A stretch of DNA of 64,000 nt from DSYU01 sp964437595. Its GTDB lineage: Bacteria; Chloroflexota; Anaerolineae; Anaerolineales; Anaerolineaceae. Where the stretch lies: the NCBI GenBank assembly GCA_964437595.1, contig CAYTHO010000002.1, positions 1-64,000 of the forward strand. The letters run 5' to 3'. This document shows, in pieces, positions 44,501 through 55,800 of this stretch; within the stretch, counting starts at the first letter, position 1, and each line of letters begins with the position of its first letter. The position numbers were made by a program, and so were the translations under genes. The notes beneath the pieces are model-generated. The model did no database searches. It saw nothing but the letters and a program-made list of their open reading frames with translations, and was not told the DNA's origin.

Positions 44501-45226
44501 TGGGGCATGTGGAATCACACCGGGATGACAGCACGGTTAGACCCGGCGGGCGAGCAGGCTATGCTGCGGCGCGGTCTGCAGCCGATCCAACCGCAGGCCG
44601 GTGTGGATGCGCTGGATGAAGCCATGCGCTTGCCAACGAATGAGGTTTTAATCCTACCAGTCGATTGGCCCGTTTACCTGCGAGAAACCCATGCCGCAGG
44701 GCGGTATTTCTTTAAGGATATACAGAGCAGGAGCCCCAAAACCTCGGCAAAGGCACCGGCGAAAGATACCAGGATCTCCAAACCGGCTTTGCTGCGTTTA
44801 CTGGAAGAAACTCCGGCTGTCCAGCGGCGGGGAGCCATTATCCAGCATATCCGCCAGGAGGTGATACGGTTAGTTGGTCTGCCGCCCGATCAGATGATCG
44901 ATCCGCGCCAGCCTTTGAACACGCTCGGACTGGATTCATTGATGGCTGTTGAAATGCGTAACGCGCTTACTGTAGCACTGGGAAAATCGCTGCCTGCCAC
45001 ACTGCTGTTTGACTACCCCACCAGTGAAGCACTCGCTGGCTACCTGCTGCAGGTGTTACCCAGTTTGCATAGCGGCGAATCGACAGCAGAGAGCCCCACC
45101 TCAGAAAGAGCCTCTGATTCACCGGCTCGCGGAGAGCAAGCATCCGTCCAGGAAGTACAGCAGCTTACCGATGAAGAAGCCGAAGCTGAGCTGCTGGCCG
45201 AGCTGGCCCGGTTGAAGAAACATTAA
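38528..45226 (+). CDS. Type I polyketide synthase PKS2: KS-AT-DH-ER-KR-ACP
   Basis: A 2232-residue single-module PKS. KS has Cys204; AT has Ser659 (GHSLG) with YAFH in the specificity position; DH has His965 (DHQVFGQPVLP) and FGPAFQG and HPALLDAV intact. The ER (~1490-1800) contains the AAAGGVG NADPH loop near residue 1623. KR (~1815-2010) has the GGMGGIG loop and Tyr1966, but the catalytic Ser position 13 residues earlier is Ala1953 (FSAIGG). ACP Ser is 2137. The C-terminal LTDEEAEAELLAELARLKK is a typical docking helix. GAGGA lies seven nt before the ATG and the gap from PKS1 is 15 nt. Full reduction is expected from the domain set, but the KR substitution makes that uncertain. The ER is very close in sequence to that of PKS4. 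Confidence 0.95.
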   Translation: MTSRSERIANLSTTKLALLARQTYGQVEDILNAEPIAITGLGLRFPGADHPDTFWQMLIEKRTAMSMIPPDRWDPEQFYDPDFAAPGKMNFRQAGFLRQVDQFDPAFFGITEREAAQMDPQQRFVLEVTYEALDDAGLADQVVAGSDTGFFLASYHNDYSRLIYSRIEDIDLRTLTGTLHCISANRLSYLLDLHGPSMAIDSACSSSLVAVHLACQSLRTRECDVCLAGGTNAILTPPTNVALTKVGFMSPTGECHTFDADADGFIRSEGCGVIVLKRLSDALASGDRIYAVIRGSAVNQDGRSTVLTAPNGVAQQALIRRALRNAGLRPEQLGMIEAHGTGTHLGDPLEVEAIAQALGPKQSPDHRCYLTAVKANIGHLEAAAGIAGIIKATLCLYHGAIAPQPNFHRLNPEINLDGTPLIIPTETVPWPEGDRSRYAGVSSFGVGGTNAHIILGSAPVVVNETSEPIAEDKSSWASLLPISARSPQALADQAQAYIEFLKGPGAATRLVDVCYTASLRRSHYEYRLGISGKTHEQMAERLLVLIQDPAWLDSVRLHKVEEEAPKVAFVFSGQGTQWARMGFSLLNQETVFREIIERCDTLLKPLAGWSLIEKLAAPEGESEVDQTAIAQLAIFAVQMALDALWRSWGITPSAVLGHSLGEIAAACSAGILNLEDAIFLVYHRGRLMQEATGKGKMVSIDLSAAEVAPFVAPHTDQVSIAAMNSPRATVISGAVDAVDAILSELAAAGASARALRVNYAFHSPQMAPYAHELVNTLGKLTSRPEQVSFVSTVTGEPIPGTELNAEYWGRNIRQTVRFADSVQHLVEQGVGVFLEIGPHPALTPMIEQCLATFDSEGSCLTASSLRRNQPEDETLLTGLGRLYHAGALVRWEAFYPRRGKVVSLPPYAWQRKRCWIEEKPALPADQEGMAPGHPLLGRPVESPVFSGVLYQQNISGNRPAFLEDHQVFGQPVLPAAAMLEMMLQAVTDRALGGRIRLAEVHFDEAMILQPSHQRSIQLHLEPDEKAGGAVHIYSKTPDGKWLRHASGQYDSLLEIQDSSDEEALESIRQRCTQAIDGKAFYADAHGVTFGPAFQGIQKIWLADDKPGSKVECEALAEIHLPEALQSESNAYIIHPALLDAVLQPLAAALPAAARSDCYLPLGIEALHVESQLPQKMWSHVQIELHGNSADESYTCNVRVMDDLGKTLIVFNGVTLKRVSTETMRRIFDRQAPQSVEPKGKGWFYQLQWEPAVVSVDSPAELSGRWIIFGETLSEQDRLTSALVEKIRTAGGDVLVVCAGEHYRMLPDGHVEINPDQAEDYRVLFQELEKEDSVKGIIHLWGLASNDMRGVVDIDFQSLKRSLYLSQAILNTWTQDPPALWLVTAGAQPAGRSVSNPSAITLWGLANTLIMEHPELSCFCIDLDPLGMNNDQAQAIFTELLLAATGEGKMDRVAYQNQGRLAAQLRVIENRPQAGAEQPVKLTVSTPGQFEAVSLQRIPRPLPGSGEVEIQVHAAGLNFRDVLKTLGRYPVEGPQNEIQLGDECAGVISAVGSGVNGMQVGDAVIALAAGSFASYVTTPASLVFPMPPGLSAEEAASLPIPFLTAAYSLLHLAKLSKGQSVLIHAAAGGVGLAAVQLAQRAGADVFATAGSPEKRAFLQAQGVRHIYDSRTLDFAEAIRKDTGGRGVDVILNSLAGDFIPASLSVLAHGGCFLEIGKTGILTKEQAARTRPDMTYHPVYLGELYTSDPMLVQQMMKDILKWIETGELRPLPRRVFPIERAVDALRFMARARHIGKIVFTLPALEAERSLARAVTFRSNGTYLVTGGMGGIGRLVLLWMAENGAKHLALVSRSGNDHPNAKEICQQLEAAGTQVSIYRADTASMEDMARVFTNIQASQPPLCGVIHAAGVVQDGVVLKQNWENYRTVLAGKATGAWNLHQLTRHLSLDHFILFSAIGGPLGSPGQSNYAAANAFLGALADARRAEGLPGLCIDWGMWNHTGMTARLDPAGEQAMLRRGLQPIQPQAGVDALDEAMRLPTNEVLILPVDWPVYLRETHAAGRYFFKDIQSRSPKTSAKAPAKDTRISKPALLRLLEETPAVQRRGAIIQHIRQEVIRLVGLPPDQMIDPRQPLNTLGLDSLMAVEMRNALTVALGKSLPATLLFDYPTSEALAGYLLQVLPSLHSGESTAESPTSERASDSPARGEQASVQEVQQLTDEEAEAELLAELARLKKH

Positions 45227-45275
45227 CCGTAGAAATATCCGGCTGATCTAAACCATTGTATTGAAGGACAATGCC

Positions 45276-48200
45276 ATGCCCGAAACCGCCTCTCAAAACA
45301 GCGAGCTATCACCAATCAAGCAAGCCCTACTTGAAATACGCCGCCTGAATGCACGGCTTTCAGAAGTGGAATCACGCCGGGTAGAACCCGTGGCAATTAC
45401 CGGCATTGGCTTGCGTTTCCCCGGCGCCAACAGCCCAGAGGCATTCTGGCAGATGTTGACCAACGGCGTTGACGCTATTGAAGAGGTGCCGCCGGAGCGT
45501 TGGGACCTGGATACCTACTACAGCGCCGAGGCACAAACGCCCGGTAAAATGAACTGTAGATGGGGCGGATTTTTGCGAGAAATCGACCAGTTTGATCCTC
45601 ATTTTTTTGGGATTTCGCCGCGCGAAGCCAGCAGCATGGACCCGCAGCAACGGCTTCTGCTGGAAACCACCTGGGAGGCATTGGAACGTGCTGGTCAGTC
45701 ACCAGAACAGCTCTTTGGCAGCCGCACGGGAGTCTTTTTGGGAATCAGCAACAGCGACTACTACCGCATGCTACTCAATGATGTTCAAAATATTGATGCC
45801 TATGTGAGCACTGGCAACGCATTGAGCGTGGCCGGTGGAAGGCTATCCTATACATTGGGTCTGCGCGGTCCAAACGTTGCGATTGATACGGCATGCTCCT
45901 CGTCGCTGGTTGCGCTGCACCTGGCTTGCAAAAGCCTGCGCGACGGCGAATCGGACCTGGCACTGGCAGGCGGAGTAAACCTTATCCTGCTGCCCGAATT
46001 AACGATCAATTTTTCGCAAGCCAACATGATGGCCCCAGATGGTCGCTGCAAGACTTTCGATGCGGCTGCGGATGGCTACGTGCGCGGTGAAGGATGTGGA
46101 ATGGTGGTGTTGAAGCGGCTGAGTGACGCGCTCTCCGCCGGGGACCCCATCCTGGCAGTGATTCGCGGCACAGCTATCAACCACGACGGTCGCAGCGGAG
46201 GGCTTACCGCGCCCAATGGTCCTGCTCAGGTAGCAGTTATTCAAAGCGCGCTGGCAAACGCGGGGGTGAGCCCGCACGATATTCGCTACGTTGAAACACA
46301 CGGCACCGGAACTTCACTGGGTGACCCCATCGAGGTGGGGGCCGTACTGGAGGCATTCTGCCAGAACCGGCCCGCAGACCGCCCGCTGGTACTTGGCGCG
46401 GTGAAGACAAACGTTGGGCACCTGGAAGCGGCGGCAGGCATCGCAGGGGTGATCAAAGCTGTGCTTTCGCTGCAACACCAGCAGATTCCGCCCAACCTGC
46501 ACTTTACTACCCTCAACCCGCACATCGAACTGGGTGACGCGCCGTTGGTAATACCAGTAGAGAACATGCCCTGGCCGGCCATGGATGAAATCAGGCGGCT
46601 GGCAGGGGTCAGTTCGTTTGGACTGAGCGGCACAAATGCGCATATTATCCTGGAGGAAGCGCCGGAACGAATGGATACGATCGGCGTGGCAGCAGATGCC
46701 CCCTCCCGCCCACTGCACCTGCTGGCGCTTTCCGGGCGCGGTGAGCCAGCAGTGCGCGCCCTTGCCGGGCAGTACGAAGCGCATCTGGCAGCCACAACCG
46801 AACGGTTCGAAGATATTTGCTACAGCGCCAATACCGGGCGTTCGCAGTTGAACCAGCGTTTGGCCATGGTCGCGAAAGATAACGAAGAAGCCATTCGGAA
46901 ACTGCACGCCTTTCAATCCGGAGAAGAAGCGGAGGGTATTTACCAGGGTCGCACGCCTTCCTCGACCATGCCAGAAGTGACCTTCCTGTTCACAGGGCAC
47001 GGCTCAACTTACGCGCGGATGGGCCAGGCTTTATACGAAAGCCAGCCGGTTTTTCGCGAGGTGATAGAACGATGCGATGCGGCGTTACAGAGCATCCTGG
47101 GGCAGCAGCTTGTACCCATGCTTTACCCACCGGCTGGTTCAAATGGAAACGGGCTGGCAGATATGCGCGTTGCGCAGCCAGCGCTGTTCTCCCTGCAAAT
47201 GGCGCTGGCTGAACTTTGGAAGTCCTGGGGCGTGGAGCCTACTTTCGTTATGGGTCACAGCGCCGGGGAGTATGCGGCAGCCTGCCTGGCAGGGATCTTC
47301 TCCCTGGAAGATGCGCTAAAACTGGTATGCGGGCGCGGAGAGATTTTACAATCGATCCCCAAGCAGGGGCATATGGTGGCTATTTTTGCTCCAGAAGAAC
47401 AGGTGGCAGGAGTCATTGCCAGCATGCCTGGACGGGTATCCATCGCCGTGCTGAACGCCCCAACAAATACGGTCATCTCCGGAGAAAGCGATGCGGTAGA
47501 GGCAGTTGTTCGGCAGTTTGAGGAACAGGGAGTCAAGACCCGCCGGCTGGCAATTGGGCAGGCGGCACATTCGCCGCTCATTGAGCCGGCTCTGGACGGA
47601 TTTCAAGCGCTGGCAGAAACAGTCCATTTTAAGAAACCAGCGATTAACCTGGTCTCCACCCTCACCGGCAGCCTGGCCGACCCCGCCGAGATTACCCGCG
47701 CGGACTACTGGCGCCGTCACCTGCGCCAGCCGGTGCAGTTCGTCAAGGCGATGCAGGCGTTGCGCCAGCATCACCAGGGCGTTTTCCTGGAAATTGGCCC
47801 GAACCCGGTACTTATTTCCATGGCACAGCGTTTTGTAACCGAAAGTGATGTTACCTGGCTGTCTTCCTTGCGAGAAAATCGCAGCGATTGGGAACAGATG
47901 CTGGAGAACCTTTCCAATTATTGGCTGGCCGGCGGTAAGGTGGATTGGGCAGCCTTCGATCATCCATACCCGCGCCGTAAGGTAGTGCTGCCAACCTATC
48001 CCTTCCAGCGCAACCGCTTTTGGACCAGATCGACCCAAACACCTGCTGGCGCGAAGTCACAACCATCTACATGGCAAGCGGCGGCGGCAGCCGCTCGGCG
48101 GCAGAGCCAGCAAGGGCCATTCGATCTCAACCTGCCTACCTACGCCGCGCGGTGGGAAATCCTCGATCGGCTGACTGCCGGTTACATGATCCAGGCCCTG

Positions 48201-49748
48201 ACGAAATTGGGAATTTTCTGCCAAAGCAACGAAGCCTGGACGGTAGGTGATCTACTTGCCCGGGCAGGAATTCAACCAACATACGATCATCTGATCACAC
48301 GCTGGTTGGAAAAGCTGACCGGAATCGGTTTGCTGCAGAAGAATGGGGATATCTACCAGGCCCCGCAGGCACTGACGGTTCCTGACCTGACTGCACTTAC
48401 CAACGAGGCTAACGCGCAGATGGTCGATTCTCCAATGGTGATGGAATATATTCAGCGCTGCAGCGAGCGGTTGCCCGGGGTGCTAACTGGTAAAATCAGC
48501 GCGTTAGACACGCTCTTCCCGGGCGGTTCCGGGCAGCTTGCTGAAGACCTGTACCAAAACTGGGCGCTTTCTCGATACTATGGGATCCTGGTAGGAGCAG
48601 TGGCGGAATCGTCCGTGCAATCGCTGCAGAATGCAACCGCCAAGAAAATCCGCGTGCTGGAACTGGGAGCCGGCACCGGAGCAACTACCAGCCACGTACT
48701 GCCTGTGCTGCCACCAGAACAGGCGACCTATGCGTTTACGGATATATCGGACTTATTTTTGAGCCGCGCGGCAGAAAAGTTCAGCGAATATCCATTTGTC
48801 CAGTACCAACGGCTGGATATCGAAAAAAGCCCTGCCGAGCAAGGCTTTCCGCCACACAGCTTCGATCTGGTCATCGCTACCAACGTACTGCATGCAATTC
48901 CATCACTGCGGCAGGCCCTGTATCATACGCTGGAACTGCTGGCGCCTGGCGGACTGCTGATCGCCAATGAAGTCACCACGCACCTATCCTGGTTTGATAT
49001 CACCACCGGGCTAATTGAGGGCTGGCAAAGTTTCAGCGATGATCTGCGGTCTTCCAGCCCATTGATCGCCGAGGATACCTGGTTGGATCTACTGAAGGAA
49101 TGCGGCTTCATCCAGGCAGAGGCATGGCCAAAACGCGGCACACCGCCGGAAGTACTCGGCCAGCATGTTATCGTAGCGCAGGCCCCATATGATGAGGCCG
49201 GAGCCAGGGTAGATGACGAGATGTTTGCACCTACAGCCAGAACAGACGCGCCCAGAATGGAAGACAAGGTGACTGTAACTGCGCAGTGGGTAACCCAACT
49301 GCAAGAAGCAAATCCTGGCGACCGGCTGGATATGCTGTTGGCTTTCGTTCGAAAGAGCTTAAAACGGGTTCTGCGTCTGGAGTCGGAACAGGCGCTGGAC
49401 CGCGGTCAGCGCCTGATGGATCTCGGGCTTGACTCGCTGATGGCGCTGGAGCTTCGCTCTCAACTAACCCGCGGCCTGGGGCTGGGCGAAAATGCGCTTT
49501 CTGCCACCCTGGCCTTCGATTATCCTACCATCCTGGCCCTGGCGACCTACCTGCTGGATGAATTACTGAAATCCACGAGTCAGACCGGGGCAGGTGCACC
49601 CGAGGCAAACCCGGCTGAAGCGCCTGCGGCGCAGCAAACTGGAGAAACCTCCGCATCCGCACGGCAAGCCCAGGTGGCCGACCTGACCGATGATGAGGTT
49701 GAGGCACTGCTCATGCAAAAACTCAATCAGCGTAAAGGCCGTCGATAG
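45276..49748 (+). CDS. Type I polyketide synthase PKS3: KS-AT-cMT-ACP
   Basis: A 1490-residue single-module PKS. A coiled N-terminal docking helix (PIKQALLEIRRLNARLSEVE) leads into KS with Cys207. AT has Ser662 (GHSAG) and QAAH in the specificity position. After the AT comes a C-methyltransferase region (~960-1300) with the SAM-binding LELGAGTGATTS near residue 1127; ACP Ser is 1387. There is no KR, DH or ER, so an alpha-methyl-beta-keto intermediate is predicted. I choose the ATG at 45276 with AAGGA seven nt upstream, rather than the TTG 15 nt earlier. The C-terminal LTDDEVEALLMQKLNQRK is a docking helix. Confidence 0.95.
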   Translation: MPETASQNSELSPIKQALLEIRRLNARLSEVESRRVEPVAITGIGLRFPGANSPEAFWQMLTNGVDAIEEVPPERWDLDTYYSAEAQTPGKMNCRWGGFLREIDQFDPHFFGISPREASSMDPQQRLLLETTWEALERAGQSPEQLFGSRTGVFLGISNSDYYRMLLNDVQNIDAYVSTGNALSVAGGRLSYTLGLRGPNVAIDTACSSSLVALHLACKSLRDGESDLALAGGVNLILLPELTINFSQANMMAPDGRCKTFDAAADGYVRGEGCGMVVLKRLSDALSAGDPILAVIRGTAINHDGRSGGLTAPNGPAQVAVIQSALANAGVSPHDIRYVETHGTGTSLGDPIEVGAVLEAFCQNRPADRPLVLGAVKTNVGHLEAAAGIAGVIKAVLSLQHQQIPPNLHFTTLNPHIELGDAPLVIPVENMPWPAMDEIRRLAGVSSFGLSGTNAHIILEEAPERMDTIGVAADAPSRPLHLLALSGRGEPAVRALAGQYEAHLAATTERFEDICYSANTGRSQLNQRLAMVAKDNEEAIRKLHAFQSGEEAEGIYQGRTPSSTMPEVTFLFTGHGSTYARMGQALYESQPVFREVIERCDAALQSILGQQLVPMLYPPAGSNGNGLADMRVAQPALFSLQMALAELWKSWGVEPTFVMGHSAGEYAAACLAGIFSLEDALKLVCGRGEILQSIPKQGHMVAIFAPEEQVAGVIASMPGRVSIAVLNAPTNTVISGESDAVEAVVRQFEEQGVKTRRLAIGQAAHSPLIEPALDGFQALAETVHFKKPAINLVSTLTGSLADPAEITRADYWRRHLRQPVQFVKAMQALRQHHQGVFLEIGPNPVLISMAQRFVTESDVTWLSSLRENRSDWEQMLENLSNYWLAGGKVDWAAFDHPYPRRKVVLPTYPFQRNRFWTRSTQTPAGAKSQPSTWQAAAAAARRQSQQGPFDLNLPTYAARWEILDRLTAGYMIQALTKLGIFCQSNEAWTVGDLLARAGIQPTYDHLITRWLEKLTGIGLLQKNGDIYQAPQALTVPDLTALTNEANAQMVDSPMVMEYIQRCSERLPGVLTGKISALDTLFPGGSGQLAEDLYQNWALSRYYGILVGAVAESSVQSLQNATAKKIRVLELGAGTGATTSHVLPVLPPEQATYAFTDISDLFLSRAAEKFSEYPFVQYQRLDIEKSPAEQGFPPHSFDLVIATNVLHAIPSLRQALYHTLELLAPGGLLIANEVTTHLSWFDITTGLIEGWQSFSDDLRSSSPLIAEDTWLDLLKECGFIQAEAWPKRGTPPEVLGQHVIVAQAPYDEAGARVDDEMFAPTARTDAPRMEDKVTVTAQWVTQLQEANPGDRLDMLLAFVRKSLKRVLRLESEQALDRGQRLMDLGLDSLMALELRSQLTRGLGLGENALSATLAFDYPTILALATYLLDELLKSTSQTGAGAPEANPAEAPAAQQTGETSASARQAQVADLTDDEVEALLMQKLNQRKGRR

Positions 49749-49814
49749 CCGCGGTGGACCGAACCGACCCCCGGCAATTATTGGAATGTACAACGGACTG
49801 ACCAAAAGGAACCA

Positions 49815-52800
49815 ATGACCAACGCTCCCGATTCCTCCCAACTTTCGCCGCTAAAACGCGCTTATCTCGCGCTAGAAGAAACCCAGGCGCGCCTCGATCG
49901 CCTCGAAGCGCAGGTCACGCAGCCCATTGCCATTATCGGAATGGCCTGCCGGTTTCCGGGCGGGGCAGACAGCCCCAAGGCTTACTGGGAGCTGCTGCGC
50001 AACGGTGAGGATGCCATTAGTGAAGTCCCGGCGGATCGCTGGAATATCGATGACTATTATGACCCAGACAACCATGCCCCAGGCAAAATGAACACCCGCT
50101 GCGGAGGGTTTCTACGCGAGCCGGTTGGTGCATTTGACCCGCAGTTTTTTGGCATATCTCCCCGCGAAGCCAACAGCATGGACCCCCAGCAACGCCTGTT
50201 ATTAGAGGTGACCTGGGAAGCGCTGGAAAACGCGGCTATCGCCCCTGACCGGCTGGCTGGTTCGCGTACAGGGGTATTCATCGGCGCGACCAGTTTCGAC
50301 TATGCGTACCTGTTTGTAAAGAAAGAGGATCACCGCTTGCTCGATGGGTATTATGCGTCTGGGATTGCGCACAGCATTCTTTCCGGGCGTATATCGTATG
50401 TGCTCGGGTTAAATGGGCCCAGTCTCACGGTAGATACCGCCTGTTCATCCTCGCTGACGGCCCTGCACCTGGCGGTGCAAAGCCTGCGCAGCGGCGAGAC
50501 GAGCATGGCCGTGACCGGCGGAGTAAGCCTTATTCTGAGCCCAGAAAACTTTATTGCCTTTACAAAGTACGGCATGCTGGACCCCGAAGGCCGTTGCAAA
50601 ACTTTTGATGCGGACGCCAACGGCTTTGCCCGGGGGGAGGGATGTGGAATCCTCATTCTGAAACGTCTCTCCGATGCCCAGGCTGATGGCGACCGCATCC
50701 TGGCAGTGATCCGCGGGAGCGCCGCCAGCCAGGATGGCGCGAGCAGCGGGCTGACCGTACCCAATGGACCTTCACAGGAGAATGTGATCCGGCGTGCATT
50801 GGAAAACGCCGGGGTCGAACCAGAGGAGGTAGGTTATATCGAAGCCCACGGTACCGGCACTTCGCTGGGCGACCCGATTGAAGTGCGGGCGCTAGGAAAC
50901 GTCTTTACCCGCAAAGAACGAGGCGGACAGACGCTGTGGATTGGCTCGGTGAAAACAAACTTTGGTCACCTGGAAGCAGCAGCCGGGGTAGCATCTGTTA
51001 TGAAAGTGGTGCTGACCTTGCAGAACGGCGCCATCCCGCAAAACCTACATTTCCACACGCCCAGCCCGCTGATTACCTGGGAAAACCTGCCGTTCAACGT
51101 TCCAGGCCAACTGACGCCCTGGCCTGAACCGGAAGGGCACCCGCGCATCGCCGGGGTCAGTTCGTTTGGTTTCAGCGGGACGAACGTACATGTGGTCTTG
51201 GAAGAAGCGCCGGTTTCGGAACCAGTAGCAATGGAAGAGGAAAAACCTGTCCGGCTGATGGCGATTTCCGCAAAGAACGCAAAAGCCCTCAAGGCGCTGG
51301 CTGAACGCTACCAACAGGAACTTGCCAATCCGGAAAATTCCCTGGCAGAGGCCTGCTACACGGCCAACACCGGAAGGTCGCATCTCAGTCACCGCCTGGC
51401 AATTATTGCTGGCGACCTGGAACAGGCTCGGAACCGGCTGGATGCATACCTGCACGACCAGGCTGGAGCGAACATTTTTAGTGGAGTTCTGCCGGGTGGG
51501 GACCCGCCCAAGATCGCCTTCCTGTTTACCGGGCAGGGAGCGCAGTACGCGGGAATGGCGAAGGGCCTGTATGCGAGCCAGCCAGTATTCCGCGCTGTGC
51601 TTGACCGGTGCGCGGAACAGCTAAAAGACCAGATCGACCGCCCGCTGCTGTCATTGATCTTCGCGGAAAACGAAAGCGATGCCGCACTGCTCAATCAGAC
51701 CACTTATACCCAGCCAGCGTTATTTGCGATTGAAATGGCGCTGGTCGAGCTGTGGAAATCGTGGGGCATTCTCCCCGGAGCGGTGCTGGGCCACAGCGTC
51801 GGCGCATATGCAGCTGCCTGCAGCGCGGGTATTTTCAGCCTGGAAGATGGCCTGCGCCTGATTGCCCGGCGCGGGCAGTTAATGGGCTCACTGCCAGAAG
51901 GCGGCGGCATGGCAGCCGTATTCGCTCCAGAAGATCAGGTACTGCCATACCTGGCCTCACGCAGTGACACGGTATCTATTGCAACCTACAACGCCCCGGA
52001 TAATACCGTCATTTCGGGCGATATCGATGATGTAAAGGCTGTCCTCGAAGAAATGAAGGCCGATGGGATACAGTCGCGTTCGTTGAAAGTCTCCCACGCT
52101 TTCCATTCCAGCCGGATGGATCACATCTTGGGCCAGCTAGAGCAGGCCGCCGCGTCGGTGCGGTTCTCCTCTCCGCGCATCACGTTTATCTCTGACACCA
52201 GCGGTGAAGCAGCGCCGGGCGGCACCGCCGCACGGGCGGTTTACTGGCGCAGGCACACCCGAGAAGCCGTCCGGTTCCAGCGGGGAATCGAGAGCCTATA
52301 CGAGCAGGGTTACCGCTTGTTCCTCGAAATTGGCCCATCGCCCACTCTCACCGGCCTGGGCCAGCGCTGCCTGGCAAAAGCCGATGAAAAGATAACCTGG
52401 CTCACCTCCTTAAAGGCAAGCACGGGCTCCGCGAACACCGACCTTCAATTCATGTACAGCGCGCTGGCCGAATTGTACACCCTGGGGCACAGTGTAAACT
52501 GGGAAAATCTAGAAGAAGGTTCCAGGCGAGCGAGCAGGATTATCCAACTGCCCAATTATCCATTCCAGCGTGATCGCTACTGGCTGTCGGCCAAAGAAAG
52601 CGCCAAACCATCAGGCCGGGCGGCCCGGGCAGATGCCCAACAGCACCCGCTGATAGGGCAGCCTCTGCGCACAGCCACAAAGAACGTGATTTTCGAAAGC
52701 AACCTGTCCTGCGCCGAAATCGATTACCTGAACGATCACCGCATCTATGGCACCGCCCTGCTACCAGGTGCCGCGTTCATGGAAGCAGCCTTCGCTGCCG

Positions 52801-55800
52801 GTCAAAACCTGCTCGGGACAAATCGAGTGGCCGTCACCGGGATGATACTGAGTGATGCATTGATTGTAGGTGATCAAGAAACGCGCACCTTACAAATGAT
52901 CGCCACGCCGGATGGAGATGAGGCCTACAGCCTGCAGATTTTCAGCCGCAACGAGAAAGAAAACGAGTGGAAGACGCACGCGACAGCCAGGATCGTTCCG
53001 GGCGACCCCGCCCCAAAGGCAATGTCTGTGAACGAGATATTCAGCCGCTGCCCAAGCGAGATCAGTGCGCAGGCACACCAGCAGCGGCTCATAGAGCGCG
53101 GGATGGCGTTTGGTCCCAGCCTGTTAGGCGTAGAAACCATCAAGCGGCGAGACGGTGAAGCCATTGGGCGAATCCTGCCCACCGCTGTTGAAGAAGGCAG
53201 TCTTTACCGGCTCCACCCGGCCCTGCTCGATGCGCACTTGCAGGTGATTGCCGCCGCCCTGCCGGAAGATGCCGGTACTTACCTGCCCTTCAGTCTTGCG
53301 CGGTATGAAATTTTCCGGCCTGGCGAAACACCCTGCTGGTCGCACGTGCGACTGCACCCCAGCGGCTCTTCTGCGAAAGTGGGGGAAACCGTCACCGCGG
53401 ACCTGCATTTCTTAAACGAGCAGGGAGATGTGGTTGCGCAAATCGTAGAAATCAGCTTGAAGCGAACCGAGAAGAATGCGCTGCTGCGGCTGGCCCAGTC
53501 CCGGTTAGAAGACTGGCTGTATGAAATCGCGTGGCAGGATGCGCCGCTGCCGCCCGTCGCGGAATCTATCCGGCAGGAAACTGCATGGATACCCGAGATG
53601 CCCGAAGCGCAGCCTTCTTTCGAAAGCGATCCTGGCATTCTGGAATACGGGCTGGAAGTCCTGCCAGTGCTGGAACAAATCAGCCGGGAATATATTGTGT
53701 GCGCATTCGATGCCCTGGGCTGGCAGCCACAGCCTGGCGAAAGGTTCAGTCAGCAGACCCTGGCCGAGCAGTTGAAGATTACCTCCCGCCAGATGGACCT
53801 GTTCGGGCGGCTGCTGGCGATCCTGGCCGAGGACGGGCTGCTGGAACGGCAAGACGGCGGCTGGATGGTGCGGGAGGACTTTCAACCGGTAGACCCAACC
53901 GAACGACTGGCGGCATTAAAACAGGCTCACCCAAACTGCGCCGCGGAGTTTCGCTTTACGGAACGATGCGGACGCGGGCTGGCTGAGGTTCTGGATGGTC
54001 ACGGCGACCCGCTGCAATTGTTGTTCCCTGGCAGCGATCTGAGTGACGCGGAAGCGCTCTATCAAAAATCCATCACGGCCCAGGCGTACAATCGCCTGAT
54101 CCGCACCCTGGTTACCCAGGCATGCGCCCAACTACCCGCCGGGCGAACGCTGCGCGTTCTGGAAGTAGGGGCGGGCACCGGCGGCACCACATCTTTCGTA
54201 CTGCCCAGCCTGCCGGAAGATCACGTGGATTATCTATTTACCGACGTCTCGCCGTTATTCCTGGCCCGTGCGAAAGAAAAGTTCGCTGGAAAACCTGGCT
54301 TCCACACCATGCTGCTCGACCTGGAAAAAGAACCGGATGAGCAGGGTCTGAAGGGCGAAACCTTCGATTTAATCATCGCGGCCAATGTGATCCACGCGAC
54401 CAGCGATATCCGCCGCAGCGTACAGCGATTGGAGCAAAAGCTTGCTCCGGGCGGGCTGCTGGTGATGCTGGAAGTCACGGCGCCCCAGCGCTGGATCGAC
54501 CTTAGCTTCGGCATGACTGAGGGCTGGTGGCTGTTCTCGGACCGCGAGCTGCGTAAAGATTACCCCCTGCTCAACCGGGCCCAGTGGCTGAACGTGCTGG
54601 CTGAGGTTGGTTTTGAGCACGCAACGGCTTACCCTGGTGACACCTGCCCGGTGGATGAAGCCATACTGGTTGCACAGAAACCTGTACAATCCGCAACGGC
54701 TGAGCAACGAAAGAGCGGGGCCTGGATCGTATTCAGTGGAAAAGACACTGCCGGAAGCCAGTTGGCAAGCCAGATCCGCGCGAGCGGAGCACGATGTATT
54801 CAAGTTCAGCCGGGAGGCAAGCGGACCGCGGCGGGCGATCAATGGCGGGTAAACCCGCTACGCCTGGAAGATTACCAGAGGCTGCTAAAAGAAGCCGCCC
54901 CCTGCCAGGGTATTGTGCACCTATGGAGCCTGGAACAGCCCGAAGTCGAGACGATCGAAGGGCCTGACCACCTGCTCAAATCACAAGAACTCACCAGTGG
55001 GAGCGCGCTGGCACTGATACAAGCATTGGTCAGTGGAGAATCAACACCTCTGCCGTCTCTCTGGCTGGTGACGCGCGGGGCCGAAAAGGTAAACGATGAA
55101 ACCGGAAATCCGCTTCAGGCCGGTCTATGGGGCCTGGCCCGTACTGTTCGGCTGGAGCATCCGGAATTGCACTGCAATACCATCGACCTATCACCCGATG
55201 ATGAGGGCGCGGAAATCTTATGGCGCGAAGTCCGGCAGGTGAGTGATGAAAACCAGGCCGCCTGGCGGGGGGGCAAACGCTATGTGGCTCGATTGAAGCG
55301 CAGCCGTCGAGCCGTATCTACTCGCAGCGAGCAGGCCGTACAGCTTACGGTCACCCGGCGCGGCTCGATCGATAACTTAATCTATCAGCCTATGGTCCGG
55401 CGCGCGCCTGGTCCAGGCGAAGTGGAAGTACAGGTACAGGCAGTGGGGTTGAACTTTAAGGATGTACTCAACACCCTGGGTATGTATCCTGGCGATGCTG
55501 GCCCGTTGGGAGGCGAATGCGCGGGAATTGTCAGCGCGGTGGGCAGCAAAGTAAGGGACCTGCAGGTAGGCGATGCCGTCATTGCCCTGGCAAGCGGCGC
55601 GTTTGCTTCTTATGTGATTGCCCCTGCCGATATGGTCTTTCCCGCTCCATCCAATCTGACCGCAGAGGAAGCCGCCTCGCTGCCGATCCCCTTTATCACC
55701 GCGGCATTTACCCTGCTGCACCTGGCGAATCTGTCCAAGGGTCAATCGGTGCTGATCCACGCCGCCGCGGGCGGTGTGGGATCGGCGGCTGTACAACTCG